In this document: positions 1 to 10,588 of the stretch, piece after piece
Position numbering within the stretch: the first letter of the stretch is position 1
Layout of the letters: every line of letters begins with the position of its first letter
Assembly: GCA_039881045.1 (NCBI GenBank)
Contig: JAYWVB010000007.1
Coordinates: 558,001-622,000 of the forward strand
DNA from: Chaetomium olivaceum
Lineage: Eukaryota > Ascomycota > Sordariomycetes > Sordariales > Chaetomiaceae
Length of the DNA: 64,000 nucleotides
Direction: 5' to 3'
The notes under the pieces: model-generated
What the model was told of the DNA's origin: nothing
Databases searched by the model: none
Seen by the model: only the letters and a program-made list of their open reading frames with translations
Program-made: the position numbers and the translations under genes

Positions 1-787
1 TGATTCCCTGCATCTTCCCGTGTTGATATGGAATTAGCCTTTTGGACTTACCCTTGGTTATGAGATGAAGACCTGCTTAGTTCACACTAGGGGATGGGGA
101 CTGGGGAGGTGGTGAAATCGTCGAAAAGCACGTACTCTTTTGTGGCGATGCAAGAAGTGTAATTATTATGTTGTTTCTGTCTCATTAAAGTTCTGCATTA
201 CCTAAGTTGCGCTTTGGAATCAAGCATCCGGTTTTAGGTTAGCAATTTGGACTCCTTATCCCTTTCGGTCCTGTCATTGCCATCCACTCGTCCACTCATC
301 CTTGCTCGGTTCTGACCTGGGCAAGATGTGTTACTCAGCCCATGGTCCCAATGAAGCAAGAACACCAATCGCGAGACTGACTTTTGTACACCCTGGCAGG
401 CCGTCTCGGTTGCCTGGCCTGATCTGCTCTAGCGACTTGCCCAAACGGGTGAGAATAAGCGTAGGGCAACGGTAATTGGGGCTCATGGGTAAGGCCGTTG
501 AGGATGTGTTTTGAGATCTTTGCTTGTCATCATTTTCCCGGGGTTAGCGAACAAGAGGGCTGAGATCCAGGAGATGATCAGCCGCAATGATGATTTTGGA
601 ATTTGCAAGCGAGGCTGACTTGAGGTTGGACCGTAGATAGTTCGGGTGGATGATGGACTCCGAGAAGGTACTTATAAGTTGATTGTTGACAACCGCCTCT
701 CTCGGGTGTAACTCCAGTCCTCACGCCTCTTCATCTTTACACACACGCGTGGCACATAACCGGCCGAACTCTCATACCACCATCAAC
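1..787. other. Non-coding 5' flank of the tannase gene
   Basis: No credible gene is seen. A TATA-like TTATAAG lies at 672-678, about 110 bases upstream of the tannase ATG at 788, a plausible core-promoter spacing. Confidence 0.5.
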
Positions 788-2425
788 ATGCGGCAATCTT
801 TCACCACCCTTCTCAGCAGCCTCGCTGCCGCTGCAGCTGTCACAACAACCAAACCATCCTGCTCCAGCATCCCCACCCCTTCCATCCCCGGCCTCAAAAT
901 CCTCACCCTCACCTCCGCCGAACTCCTCAACCACACCGTCCCCGCCACGCCCCCATTTCTCAACAACCCCGTCACCAACCTCAACGTCTGCGCCGTCACC
1001 GTCACCGTCACCCACCCCGGCGCCAACGACACCGTCAACATCCACATCTGGCTCCCCCTCCACACCCACAACTCAAACCCAACCTCGCCCTGGAACAACC
1101 GCTTCATCGCCCTCGGCGGCAGCGCCTGGGCCGCCGGCCACGGCCCCCTCTCCGTCGCCCCCTACGCAGCCCGTGGCTTTGCCGCCGGCACCACCGACGC
1201 CGGCCTGCCCTCCGACCTGGCCAGCGTCGCCACCCCCTCCGGCTGGGCTCTCCACCCCGATGGCACGGTCAACACAGAGCTGTTGACTAACTTTGCGGGG
1301 CGGTCGGTGCATGACCTAGCGGTGATCGGTAAAGCGGTGACCGCGTCGTTTTATGGGAAAACCGCGAGATGGGCGTATTGGGAGGGGTGTTCGACGGGCG
1401 GAAGGCAGGGGATGGTGGCGGCGCAGAGATGGCCGGGGGACTTTGACGGTGTGGTGGTCGGGGCGCCGGCGGTGTATTGGACTAAGTATGTGGTGGCGGA
1501 GCTGTGGCCGCAGGTGGTGATGGCGGAGGCGGGGTATTTTCCGCGGGCGTGTGAGTTTGAGGCGGTTAGGGCGGATGTGGTGGCGGTGTGTGATGGGTTG
1601 GATGGGGTGCGGGATGGGGTTGTATCGGATGCTGGAAGGTGTATGTATGACCCGGCCATGTTGCTGGGGAAGAAGATCAAGTGTGGTGACGAGGAGGTGG
1701 CGGTTGGCCCCGAGCTGGTGTCCGTCGTCAAGAAGATCTGGGACGGGCCCAAGACAGCCGAAGGGTCGCCACTATGGTATGGCCTTCCGGTCGACTCGCC
1801 GCTCACCAGCCTGGCCGAGACACAGGAGGATGTCAACGGCACGCACCGTACCGGCGCTCCCTTTTTCGTTGCCAGCGACTGGGTGAAGTATTTCGTCAAG
1901 GCCGACCCCACGTTCAACCTCTCCGGCCTCAGCTCCACGACACTGCGCGAGCTATTCGCCGAATCTGTGGACAGCTTTGCCAGCCTCATCGACTCGTCCG
2001 ACCCAGATCTCTCGGGTTTCCGCAACGCCGGCGGGAAGCTCCTGGTTTGGCACGGCGGGGCTGACAACATCATCTTCCCACAGGACTCAATCCGGTACCG
2101 CACCGAAGTGCAGAAGACGATGGCGGTTAGTCGGCGGCAACTCGACGACTTCATGCGGCTATTTATCGCACCAGGCGTGGATCATTGCGCGCAGGGCTCG
2201 ATCGATGGCGCTGGCCCGACGGATGCGCTAGGATCGTTGATGGATTGGGTTGAGAAGGGAAGGGCGCCGGGAAAGCTTGCTGCTGCCACTTCACCGAAGG
2301 CGAAGACGCACTTCACACGGAAGCTGTGCCCTTATCCGTTGCTCGCGAGGTATGACGGTCGGGGTGATCCGAGTGTGGCGGAGAGCTATCGCTGTACGGA
2401 GGGCTTTGGTCAGTCCTGTTCGTGA
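788..2425 (+). CDS. Secreted tannase / feruloyl esterase family hydrolase
   Basis: The product is a 545-residue single-exon protein likely to cleave ester bonds of gallate or feruloyl conjugates outside the cell. I start it at 788 rather than at an in-frame ATG 35 codons upstream, because the 788 ATG opens directly into a signal peptide (charged MRQ, then a Leu/Ala-rich core over about residues 4-20). The family signature is clear: a GCSTGGRQG nucleophile elbow with Ser202 next to Cys201, the acid in HGGAD (Asp426), and the base in DHC (His466) next to Cys467. This is the CS-D-HC arrangement in which a disulfide joins the serine and histidine loops. Length matches fungal members (about 520-580 residues). 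The usual calcium-binding lid region lies between the nucleophile and the acid. Tannase and feruloyl esterase B cannot be told apart by eye. Confidence 0.9.
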   Translation: MRQSFTTLLSSLAAAAAVTTTKPSCSSIPTPSIPGLKILTLTSAELLNHTVPATPPFLNNPVTNLNVCAVTVTVTHPGANDTVNIHIWLPLHTHNSNPTSPWNNRFIALGGSAWAAGHGPLSVAPYAARGFAAGTTDAGLPSDLASVATPSGWALHPDGTVNTELLTNFAGRSVHDLAVIGKAVTASFYGKTARWAYWEGCSTGGRQGMVAAQRWPGDFDGVVVGAPAVYWTKYVVAELWPQVVMAEAGYFPRACEFEAVRADVVAVCDGLDGVRDGVVSDAGRCMYDPAMLLGKKIKCGDEEVAVGPELVSVVKKIWDGPKTAEGSPLWYGLPVDSPLTSLAETQEDVNGTHRTGAPFFVASDWVKYFVKADPTFNLSGLSSTTLRELFAESVDSFASLIDSSDPDLSGFRNAGGKLLVWHGGADNIIFPQDSIRYRTEVQKTMAVSRRQLDDFMRLFIAPGVDHCAQGSIDGAGPTDALGSLMDWVEKGRAPGKLAAATSPKAKTHFTRKLCPYPLLARYDGRGDPSVAESYRCTEGFGQSCS

Positions 2426-3458
2426 GAATGGAAGGATCAGGCAATGTATTAAGATGTGAAGGTTTTGATAGCTTATTTTATGGAATACTATAACTCACTT
2501 GCCAAATGGCGACAACCTTGTTGTATGTGTTCCCATTTCTATCCGAGACCCCATCGTTTGTTGATGTTGCTGATTGAGCATTGTTTATTGCTTGGCCGGT
2601 TTCGGACTGACTTTAATTGGGAGGCTGTGGTGGCATTGTAAAAGATAACGCCTGTGTAAACAGATCAGACGACGTGTACGAGGATATAAACACAATCTAC
2701 GCAGTCGCCTCTCAGCGAGGACCACGGACCGAGTAGCCTAATGGTTACTGGCGGTGGCTCCTCGGCCTACGGCCAGCTAGTTCACCTTGCCAGATAACCC
2801 GGACTTAAGGGAGGCCATGGGTTCGAATCATGACGCTGGACGGGACTTTTCTGAAGAGTGCTGGGACGCCAGCATATCTGGTCCAGAAACACAGGTCCGA
2901 TGGGATAATATTGGGACCTCTCTTACCGTAGATTGGCGCACTTCAACGGAGTAAACCCCCAAGGGTTTCGTAGCCAGCTATCTCCCTTCGACCAGCGAAG
3001 GGGGCTAACCGGTGAGCTTTTGTCAAAGTTCCTGAAGAGATCTTTTTTGCGTAAGGTGGAAAAGAAATGCAAGAGACGTCTATGTGTGATCAGACTTGCT
3101 GCGGATAACGTTATAACTTGTGAGATAATACTATCATGGTCTAACCATTTTGGGTACATTGGGAATATGAATACAGATATGACGAGGTGGTAGCGGTGCA
3201 AAATGCGACCTGAATGTGAATATAAATGACAAAGGATATGTGATACGAAAGCAACCAAGATACAACTCTTATGCTCTCAATGCTCACACAAATCCTGGCA
3301 AGACATTATTGCCTGGCACCCGCTGCCTACCTATCCATGGCCCGTTCCTACAAATTTCTCCTTGAATCCACATAGAGCTGGTATGGACGTCGGAGCTAGC
3401 TGTCACCCGGCAGTCAGTCCCCCAGCCGCCATCCCCACTACATCCTCTCAAACCGCCT
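2426..3458. other. Intergenic region with a tRNA-derived repeat
   Basis: No protein gene is seen. The only recognisable content is the tRNA-like box A/box B segment near 2731-2833, annotated separately. The short ORFs at 2933-3193 and 2923-3258 overlap on opposite strands and show no family features. Confidence 0.4.
2727..2900 (+). repeat. tRNA-derived SINE-like element
   Basis: An A-box-like TAGCCTAATGG at 2734-2744 and a B-box-like GGTTCGAAT at 2820-2828 are spaced about 85 bases apart. The T-arm folds well: 5-bp stem CATGG/TCATG around GTTCGAA. The seven bases before the A box do not pair with the sequence after the T-arm, so a mature acceptor stem cannot form. This fits a tRNA-derived short retroelement or decayed tRNA gene rather than a working tRNA. 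No second copy is seen in the window. Confidence 0.4.
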
Positions 3459-4524
3459 TCACAACCCCCTCCTTCGCCAGCAACGGCTCCCCCTTCCACC
3501 CTCCCCCTCCATGCCCTTCATTAACCACGCCCTTACACTCATACACACCAACGCCACCGTCGCAGCCCCCACCCCTCCCCAACTAACCACCCAAAACCTC
3601 TCCCCCATCCTCGCCTCCAACACCCCCTCTCCGCCGGGCAACCCTTTTTCCACCCACCTGACCGTCCTCACCAAGAACCCCGCCATCATCCTCTCCCAAA
3701 CAATCGCCAGCACGCCATACCCAACCAACGCCCCATAAACCCACACCCTCGCCGCATCCCACCTCTCCCCCGACAAACACGCCACCTCCTCCGCCGTCCC
3801 CTTCGGCAGCGGACACATCCTCCTCGACCACCGCCACCAGCACTGACAGCGCATCCACCCGGGCCGGTAACGCAGCGTGATCTCCAGCCGCAGGATATAC
3901 ACCACGCAGACGATGCCCAGGTAGTGGATGAGGAAGGCGAGGTGGGTGGCGTAGCCGTCAAGGCGGAAGCGATAGGACAGGACGCGGTGGAGGGCGGCGA
4001 AGAAGGGGGAGGTGCAGGCTTCGTCGGCGGGCAGGTTGCGGACGGAGTGTGAAGGGGAGGCAGCGCGTGTCGGAGGGGGGGAGGGAGAGGGTTGAGGGGA
4101 GGGTGCTGTGCAGGAGGGTGAAGGGGTCGAAGGTGCTGTGGAAAATACCGGATTGGAGGATGCCGCTGGTGAGGTTGGGCGTGGGGGAGGAGGGGTAGGA
4201 CCAGGTGAAGGCGTTGGGGAAGTATTGGAAGTGGATGAGGTAGGAGTCGGAGTGGGGGCCGTTGGTGGAGGAGGGAATGATGCCGTTGAACTGGGGGGTT
4301 GGTTAGTTGTGGAGTTGGAAATGAGAGATCGGGCTACTTACTGAGACGACAGAGAACGAGCTGAGGCCGATGATGCGTGAACCGGCCCGTAAGGGGTTGT
4401 CGACTTGGAAGGTTCCTGCGACGAGGAAAAGCACGTGGATGATGAGCGGGATGAATGTCAGGGCCGTTGCTATGTTTAAAAGCCGGCCGCCGATGGCCGC
4501 ACGAAGGGGTTGTGGTTGGCCCAT
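3459..4524 (-). CDS. Uncharacterised multi-pass membrane protein
   Basis: Exon 1 (4524 to 4342) opens MGQPQPLRAA and carries a strong hydrophobic span around residues 16-36. A clean intron follows (GTAAGT at 4341, CAG ending at 4291, 51 nt), and exon 2 resumes in frame with FNGII. Further down, a hydrophobic span around GYATHLAFLIHYLGIVCVVY and two more near the C-terminus (VWVYGALVGYGVLAIVW; WGGVGAATVALVCM) give about four membrane segments. The frame changes between about 4150 and 4060. Either a 43-nt intron (GTATTT at 4148 to CAG at 4106) restores it, or one base is missing in the 7-base homopolymer near 4075. The topology (one N-terminal span, a large loop, three C-terminal spans) loosely recalls SUR7/PalI-type proteins, but no signature motif is visible, so no function is assigned. 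Confidence 0.55.
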
Positions 4525-5455
4525 CGTGAGTGGGTAAGTGGTGGTGGGTTGACGAATTGATGTTTCAAGGTGGAATCTGAGCTGGGCTGAAGCTTGTTTT
4601 GTACGGACACACTCAACACGTGGTTTCAAAATTAGAACTGCACTCAACCATCCCTGGAATACGAACACGAAACGCGACCCCGCAGGGGGATTGGATTGGC
4701 CCTGAACGAATCTCCCGACCCACTCCAACTCGTAAAGGTGGCTGAGTGAGCACAGCACCGACCGGGGTGACGAATCTAGAATGGGCCTCGAAGAACTTGG
4801 GAGTTCACAGGAAACAGAAACGTACAGAAGGTGTAAATGAGAATGGTCTGAACTGTAGAGTATGGTGCAATGGTTGCGTTACTCCAACTAGGTATGGATA
4901 CTCAAGCTTGGGTACGTAGCCCCCGATGGCTTGGGCCAAATTCCTGTTAGCTGGGACGGGGGGTAACACCGTAAAACGGGGAAGTTGACCAAGGCAGTGT
5001 AGATAGTTCGGGAAATTATAACTACTACTTACCTTCAGTATCTTGCACAATGCTTGAAGTAGGTACCCGGGTAGGCGAGTATTATTGTCAATGTGTAACT
5101 AGGAAAAGAGTGTTGGTAGGTAGTATCCATTTGAAGGAAACGAGAAGGACAAAATGAGGGTTTTAGAACAGGCTGTTCTGCGAATGCTCAGGAAGATGCA
5201 TGAACAGGCAATCCCATCCCATGTAACTATGACCACAAATCGCCCAGTCACAGCCAAACTTGCCCTCTGTTTTCATTTGCTGTGCACCCTACAATTCACT
5301 GTTCGGCATATGCTATAGCCGCCACTCCCGTTACCGTCAGCTATAAAATTGCTGCCGCCGACTGGCAACTTGTCAATCCACCATCCCTCAAACCATCACC
5401 CATTGTTGGCGACGCGACTGAGGACTCTGCAGTTGCTTGACAAAAGTTCATCAAC
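4525..5455. other. Intergenic region upstream of BTB copy 1
   Basis: No gene is seen. A TATA-like TATAAAA at 5342-5348 lies about 110 bases before the BTB copy 1 ATG and is probably its old promoter. Confidence 0.4.
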
Positions 5456-5960
5456 ATGACGCTAAACACTCCCATCGACGGGCTCAAGAGCTCGCTAGCC
5501 AAGTACGACAATTCCAACCTATAGAATGTCTGTTTCTTACAAGTTACGACGTAGCCTCTTCAAAGAAGAAACTTATTCCGACTTGACAATTACCTGCGGC
5601 GACGATGAATACAGAGTCCACAAGGCTCTCGTCTGCCCGCGTTCGTCCTTCTTTGCAAAGGCGTGCAGTGGCCCTGTTAAGGTTTGTAGTTGTATTCCTG
5701 ACTCCCCATCAAAAACAATAAGCGAAGCTAACGTAGTATAAGGAGGGAGCTACCAGCATCGTTGCCTTTCCAGACGACAACCCTCAGATAGTGAAGCTGA
5801 TGATTCACTTCTTTTACTATCTCGATTACCCACAGCAACCGGAAGATCATGAGGCTCTGAATCCTTGGGTTCGTATTGCGTCTCCGCCCAACCACGTGTC
5901 AAACACAGAACTGGCAAGGAGAGTAGAATATAGAGCCGGGCTAGGGAACAAGTTGCCTGA

Positions 5961-6080
5961 GCCTGAGTCTGAGTCCGAGTGGGAGTCTGAGTCTGAGTGG
6001 GAGTCTGAGTCTGAGTGGAGTCTGACTCCGACTCTGACTCTGACTCTGACTTTGAACTTGAGTCTAACTCTGAGTCTAGG
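5961..6080 (+). repeat. GAGTCT/GACTCT simple repeat coding an acidic tract
   Basis: A 6-base repeat (GAGTCT or GAGTGG, then GACTCT) runs about 120 bases inside BTB copy 1 and would encode Glu-Ser-Glu-Trp followed by Ser-Asp repeats. The intact paralogue has only a short acidic patch here (PEAEPE), so the tract has expanded in copy 1. The one-base frameshift falls inside it. Confidence 0.75.
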
Positions 6081-6140
6081 CCTCAGCGCCCTCCAAACAT
6101 GACCATCCACGCCAAGGTATATGCGCTGGGAGAGAAATAC

Positions 6141-6155
6141 GATATCAGGGACTTA
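6141..6155 (+). repeat. Target-site duplication, left copy (15 bp)
   Basis: GATATCAGGGACTTA occurs here and again at 8533-8547, exactly flanking the LINE. Neither the base before nor the base after matches, so the duplication is 15 bp. Confidence 0.9.
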
Positions 6156-6156
6156 C

Positions 6157-7395
6157 TCGTCCGGGCGGGTAACAGCCGAAACGCATGATCAGAAGGCAAG
6201 CGCACTGGCCGAGAGGTTCTTCCCGGACCCTCCGGCCGACCTAACGGACGTGGAAGACCAAGCCTTCCTGGGCAGCTGGAACCCGGGCTTCGACGTCTCT
6301 CAGGCAGTGACACCGACCGAGGTCACGAAGGCAATAGGAGGAGCAAGCCCCTGGAAGGCGCCAGGGGAGGACCTGCTGCCGATGGGTCTACTGAAGGCGT
6401 GTGGAACATCACTGGCTGAAGTGCTCGCCGTATTAGTGACGAGATGCCTGGAACTGGGATGGTTTCCCAACCGCTTCAAAAGGGCAAGGACCGTAGTACT
6501 ACCGAAGCCGGGAAAAGCACCGCCAGTGTATCAGACCCCGGGGGGATATAGGCCCATTGCGCTGCTGCCAACCCTAGGGAAGGTAATAGAGTCAGTGGTC
6601 GCCAAAAAGGTCACTCAAGCGGCAGAAGCCAACGGCCTGTTACCAGACGAACAGATGGGAAACAGGGCACATCGCTCCACAGAGCTGGCTGTCCGGCTAG
6701 TAGTAGCCCAGGTCCAGGAGGCGTGGAGACAGAAGGCCGCGGCGTCCCTACTGCAACTCGACATTTCAGGAGCCTTTGACACGGTCAACCACACCCGATT
6801 GCTAGCAACGCTGCGGGAAATGGGCTACCCGAGGTGGCTAGTCCTCTGGACGAAAGACTGGTTGACGGGCCGCGAGGCCACCCTCCTTTTTGACGGCAAG
6901 GCAGCGGCACCGACGGCAGTTCGGGCAGGGGTCCCCCAAGGCTCACCCCTTTCCCCTGTCCTCTTCATCCTCTACATTTCCTCACTATACAAGCAGCTAA
7001 AAGACGAACACCCTCACTTGGCTATAGCGGGGTTTGCGGATGACACCAACCTCATGGTATTTGGTCGTAACCCCGAGGCTAACGTCCGGCAACTAGAGGC
7101 GGCGTGGGAAACGTGTCTACGATGGGCCGACAGTCGGGGGATGAAGTTTGCCCCGGAAAAGAGCGAACTCATCCATTTCAACAAGGGACGACGGCAGTGG
7201 ACAAACGAGCTAAACCTCACCAACCCAGGGGGGGGCACCAGCCCCGTCAGACCGACGGAGTCTGCCAGGTTCCTGGGAGTCTGGCTGGACCGGAAGCTCA
7301 ACTGGAAAGCCCACCTTGCGGCGGTGGAAAAGAAAATGAAGACCCAGAGCTACGCACTGTCGAGAATAGCGGCGAAAACGTGGGGACAGGGCTAG
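6157..7395 (+). pseudogene. LINE reverse transcriptase, 5' part
   Basis: This frame holds the RT fingers and palm. KPGGYRPIALL-type motif: TPGGYRPIALLPTLGK. First catalytic aspartate: LDISGAFDTVNH (about 6755-6790). Then VPQGSPLSPVLF, the YADD-type catalytic box FADDTNL (about 7033-7053) and the thumb motif RFLGVWLD. It ends at a TAG at 7393-7395, where homology clearly continues in the next frame (LAKAREVYTKCIRSALAYG). One base is therefore gained or lost around 7380-7393. The start is the insertion boundary, not a real initiation codon. Confidence 0.85.
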
Positions 7396-8348
7396 CCAAG
7401 GCGCGAGAAGTGTACACAAAGTGCATCCGGTCAGCGCTGGCCTATGGCGCATCGTCGTTCCACATCCCCACGGACGTGGAAGGAGAGCCGGTAAGGAAAG
7501 GCATCACCGGGGCCCTCGGGAAGGTCCAGAACAAAAGCTTGCGGATTGTGGCGGGAGCCTTCAAAGCCACTCCCATTCGCAACCTCGAGACGGAGACGTG
7601 GGTGCCACCGTTAGACCTGTATTTCAACAAACGGCTTGCAGACTTTGAAACCAGACTCCAGCGAACCGACCTGGACGACGGCCAGGGCGGCAAGAGGACC
7701 GCAGGGGGGATCATTCTCACTGCCTGTCGCAAGATACAGCAGAGGCTCCGCCCGAGGAGCGGCAACAGGGGCCGGCCGCGAACCGTGGGACTGCAGGAGC
7801 CCACGGCAGTGGAGAAAGCCGCGAGCACGATCGCGCGCTGGACGGGGGGAGCCGCAGACACGGACAGTGTGGTAGAGGACGCCTGGAGAGCGAGGTGGCT
7901 AAAGGAGCGGGACGGTAGAGCAATCACCAGACCGGCGGACGACTTTGACCATCAGCGAGAGACGCTATTCCGAGATGAAACGCTAAGACGGCACGACGGT
8001 CTCACCAAGGCGAGGAGTTCTCTGCTGGTCCAGATCCGAACGGGGGCAATAGGCCTACGGGACTTTCTGTTTACACGAGGAGTCCCAGAGATCCTAACGC
8101 CCGCCTGCCAGTGCGGCGAAGGACGGGAGACTGCCGAGCACCTGGTAGTGTGGTGTTTGGCCCCACCGCTGACTCGAAGATGGGAGAGAACTGATATTCG
8201 AACGCGACGGGACTTTTACTCTGTTCTACACGGTATTGATCCTGCATCGGCACGGCTCGCGGGGAGGGTCCTGGAATGGCTAATGGACTCAGGGAGGCTG
8301 ATGATGTTCAGTTTGGCCAGGAGGCTTGAGCTAGAAGCGGCGGCCTAG
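7390..8348 (+). pseudogene. LINE ORF2 C-terminal part (thumb and zinc knuckle)
   Basis: This continues the reverse-transcriptase ORF in another frame. ALAYG and QNKSLRIVAGAFKATPI are typical of the post-RT region of Tad-clade elements. Near the end a CQCGEGRETAEHLVVWC segment (about 8107-8157) has the Cys/His spacing of the C-terminal zinc knuckle. It stops at 8346-8348, and a 3' untranslated region of about 170 bases follows. Confidence 0.75.
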
Positions 8349-8532
8349 CACGCACCTCCCTCGGAGGCCAGGAGGCCTCCTCTCTTTGTATACGCAGGCT
8401 CACGCACATGTACTTTCCTTAACTGTCGGTATGGGTTTTTCATCCGGCCCGCGAGGGCGCGGTTTTCCTGTACATTAAATAGCTGAAGGTCCGGCACGCC
8501 TTAGGGCATAGCGGGGTATGAATAATAATAAT

Positions 8533-8547
8533 GATATCAGGGACTTA
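8533..8547 (+). repeat. Target-site duplication, right copy (15 bp)
   Basis: Identical to 6141-6155. It directly follows the AAT-rich LINE tail and leads back into the BTB reading frame. Confidence 0.9.
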
Positions 8548-8799
8548 AAGACTCTGTCTCTTGGGAAGTTTAAGAGGGAAGCGACGGTTCACTGGAACAG
8601 CGCTGACTTTATACGCGCCATTGAAGAGGTGTATACTGGTACGGCGGATCAGGACCAAGGCATGCGGGACGCGGTAGTTGAAGCTATCTGCCAACAGCCC
8701 ACGGTTCTCGACAACGCGCCGATGCGAGAGGTAGTCAAACGCCTCCCCGATCTGTGTTTCGGCCTCTTGCTGAGACTTTTGCGCGTCCGGTAGATAGCC

Positions 8800-8819
8800 G
8801 GGGGGGGGGGGGGGGGGGG
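8800..8819 (+). repeat. Poly(G) homopolymer, 20 bases
   Basis: A run of 20 G starts a few bases after the BTB copy 1 stop codon. Such runs are rare and can form G-quadruplexes; its exact length in the assembly is unreliable. Confidence 0.9.
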
Positions 8820-10051
8820 AAGGAACTGGTATAACTATATGTTACGCCGATGCACTAGTCGATGATGTCTTTGTGGTAGGATAATGTAGCTAGGACTAAT
8901 GTCTGTCGTTCAACCATCACCGTCATCATTCGCTGAAATCTTGTGTTTTATTTTTCTAAATTGATCGCGAGTTGTTTGCAACTAATCATTGTATGATGAG
9001 TGTGCCTTAGTAAGGTAGGTAGGTAATTACTCTGCTCCCAAACGAGCAGACGTAGACACTGCACTAACAACAAGCGTCAATCCCGTGGATGCTGGTTCAG
9101 TTCTGATATCAGAACTAGGGGCTACTCACCACTATTTCCATGCCGCAACCAAAGCGGTCTGACGGCTTTAGATATCTACTTGACGTTGTCGGTACATTTG
9201 CGGTTCTTTGATATCGTAGACTCCTCGAATTAGAAGTAACTCGGCCGTGGAATTACTCGTACGATATACTTCTAAGTTATCTCTACCTCGTTAAGTGGCA
9301 AAAAGATAGATGTTAGCTCTCTAGATAGTGCACCGCATACACGGTTAAACCACTTCGCGGGTATTGAAACTAAGTACCGCGCTTACTTGTCCGCGCAGAA
9401 GCCATTAAGCCCCCGGAGTTTAAACTATAGGCGCTATAACCATCTCTACCACCCCGCAATGACTATATTTATAACTGTCTTTTGGTTATTACTAGGATCT
9501 ATATAGCTTTTAATACGTAGGCTGCAATGCGTGGGAGTGGGTGTACCACCCCCGGCGCGAGCCGGATGTCTAGCTACAAATGCCATCTTCTCCTTTGACG
9601 TTTTGGTGACTCATCGATCTACCGCGTTCGCTTTGCGAACCTCAATCTTGTCCTCGGACGAGAAGTAGGTCCTCAGCGTCCGGCTATCGGTAAGTCCATC
9701 GTTGCACTACATACTCAGCTAGGTATACTCATTCCTTTCCATCATGTCTGGTGCGTTCTCCTCAACTTGTCGGAAGGAGCTCTATGATAGGTCACATTAG
9801 AAGACGCCCTTATCTAGGCACTTGTTTCCATTTCGTTCGGTCTGTGCCGCTGTCAAAAACCGTCTTCCAATTCTACGACACAGAGCAACGGCCACGTCTG
9901 CTTAAGATAAACCGCACACTAAAGTGGATCTCGGGCGGCGTAGGGTATACCACTTTATCATCAGAGTCGTGAGCGAGATATTTCTTCCTAGACTCTATAC
10001 CCGCCAAGCGCCGTAGGGGAGACAACTCGGTCGGTTTTCCTGGTACTAGCA
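8820..10051. other. Gene-free, A+T-richer stretch
   Basis: No reading frame longer than about 70 codons and no recognisable domain. Base composition is visibly richer in A+T and TpA than in neighbouring genes, which would suit old RIP-mutated repeat DNA, but I recognise no element in it. Confidence 0.4.
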
Positions 10052-10588
10052 ATGAGCGGACGTTTTAATGAAGGCTCCCATGTCAATTGTGAAGGAATGG
10101 TCTTTTCCTTCCGCGAAACAGGCACATGGCTCGGAACAGGTACATCATCCACTATTAACAAGGTTGTCTACGTTCACCGAAAAGCGGCCGAAAACCGACG
10201 ACCTTTGCGCGGAAGAACTTCAGTTCTGGGATGAATGCCGAGTTTGACAACCAGGTCAAGATTGTCCGCGATCTAGGGAGACACCGCCACATTGTCAAGT
10301 TCATGGAATCCTATGAGCACGGTTATGATGAGGCCATCATTCTGCACCCCGCCGCCGACGGCGGAACACTGGACTTGTTTCTCCGCCGCGATCGCAGACT
10401 GAACCCCCACAAGTCCAGTGCTTCGTTCACCGGCATTGGTATTGCCTTTGAAGCTCTCCGACAAATTGGCCAAGGCTTTGCTTGACGCAAATATGCGGGC
10501 CCGCAACATACCAGGTAGTCAGCAATGGATTTCGCATGTCCCACTTCAGTGGGTTCTTAGCAGAGAGAAATTCAAGGAAAATTGTTAA
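10052..10588 (+). pseudogene. Protein kinase / ankyrin fusion remnant
   Basis: The first part reads as a kinase N-lobe: a glycine-rich loop TWLGTGTSSTINKVVY, then, after a one-base shift near 10205, FARKNF (the lysine strand) and DNQVKIVRDLGRHRHIVKF with ESYEHGYDEAIIL as helix C and the hinge. No catalytic loop (HRD) or DFG follows. Instead the sequence passes to ALLDANMRARNIPG, which resembles an ankyrin segment also found near 16553-16588, and stops at 10586-10588. It is therefore a truncated and frameshifted relic. Fungal genomes often carry kinase-ankyrin fusions, so one parental gene family could explain both this relic and the later ankyrin remnant. Confidence 0.6.

Larger units (their letters stand above)
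6156..8532 (+). mobile_element. 5'-truncated Tad-like LINE (non-LTR retrotransposon)
   Basis: This 2377-bp insert sits between 15-bp direct repeats inside BTB copy 1. It starts abruptly within the ORF2 coding region, so the 5' end, ORF1 and the endonuclease are missing, as expected from incomplete target-primed reverse transcription. It ends in a short AAT-repeat tail (about 8519-8532) rather than poly(A). Reverse-transcriptase motifs are intact, and a C-terminal zinc-knuckle-like segment resembles fungal Tad-clade elements. I see no RNase H domain. The coding region is broken by one frameshift near 7390. The copy cannot move by itself. Confidence 0.88.
5456..8793 (+). pseudogene. BTB/POZ-domain gene (copy 1), interrupted by a LINE
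   Basis: The gene can be rebuilt from its intact paralogue at 17546-18453. Exon 1 is 5456-5502, exon 2 is 5555-5681 (127 nt, exactly the length in the paralogue), and exon 3 starts at 5743. Exon 2 encodes the BTB core, with TYSDLTITCG and VHKALVCPRS matching the paralogue. Exon 3 continues through a FFYYLDYP segment and an acidic Glu/Ser/Trp repeat, then KVYALGEKYDI. There a non-LTR retrotransposon (6156-8532) splits the gene. The remaining C-terminus resumes at 8533-8793 (DIRDLKTLSLGKFK through to LLRVR stop). A one-base deletion near 6016-6020 also breaks the frame inside the acidic repeat. Both hits make the gene non-functional as a full-length product. BTB proteins usually serve as dimerising adaptors, often for Cullin-3. 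Confidence 0.85.

Noticed and set aside
1351..2154. 267-codon minus-strand frame within the tannase gene
   Set aside because: Antisense shadow of a well-supported CDS.
2727..2830. Functional tRNA gene
   Set aside because: A and B boxes exist, but the acceptor stem does not pair and the spacing is too long without a plausible intron.
7104..7392. Independent gene start within the LINE
   Set aside because: The region before 7390 in this frame is antiphase to the reverse transcriptase; only the part after the frameshift is real ORF2.
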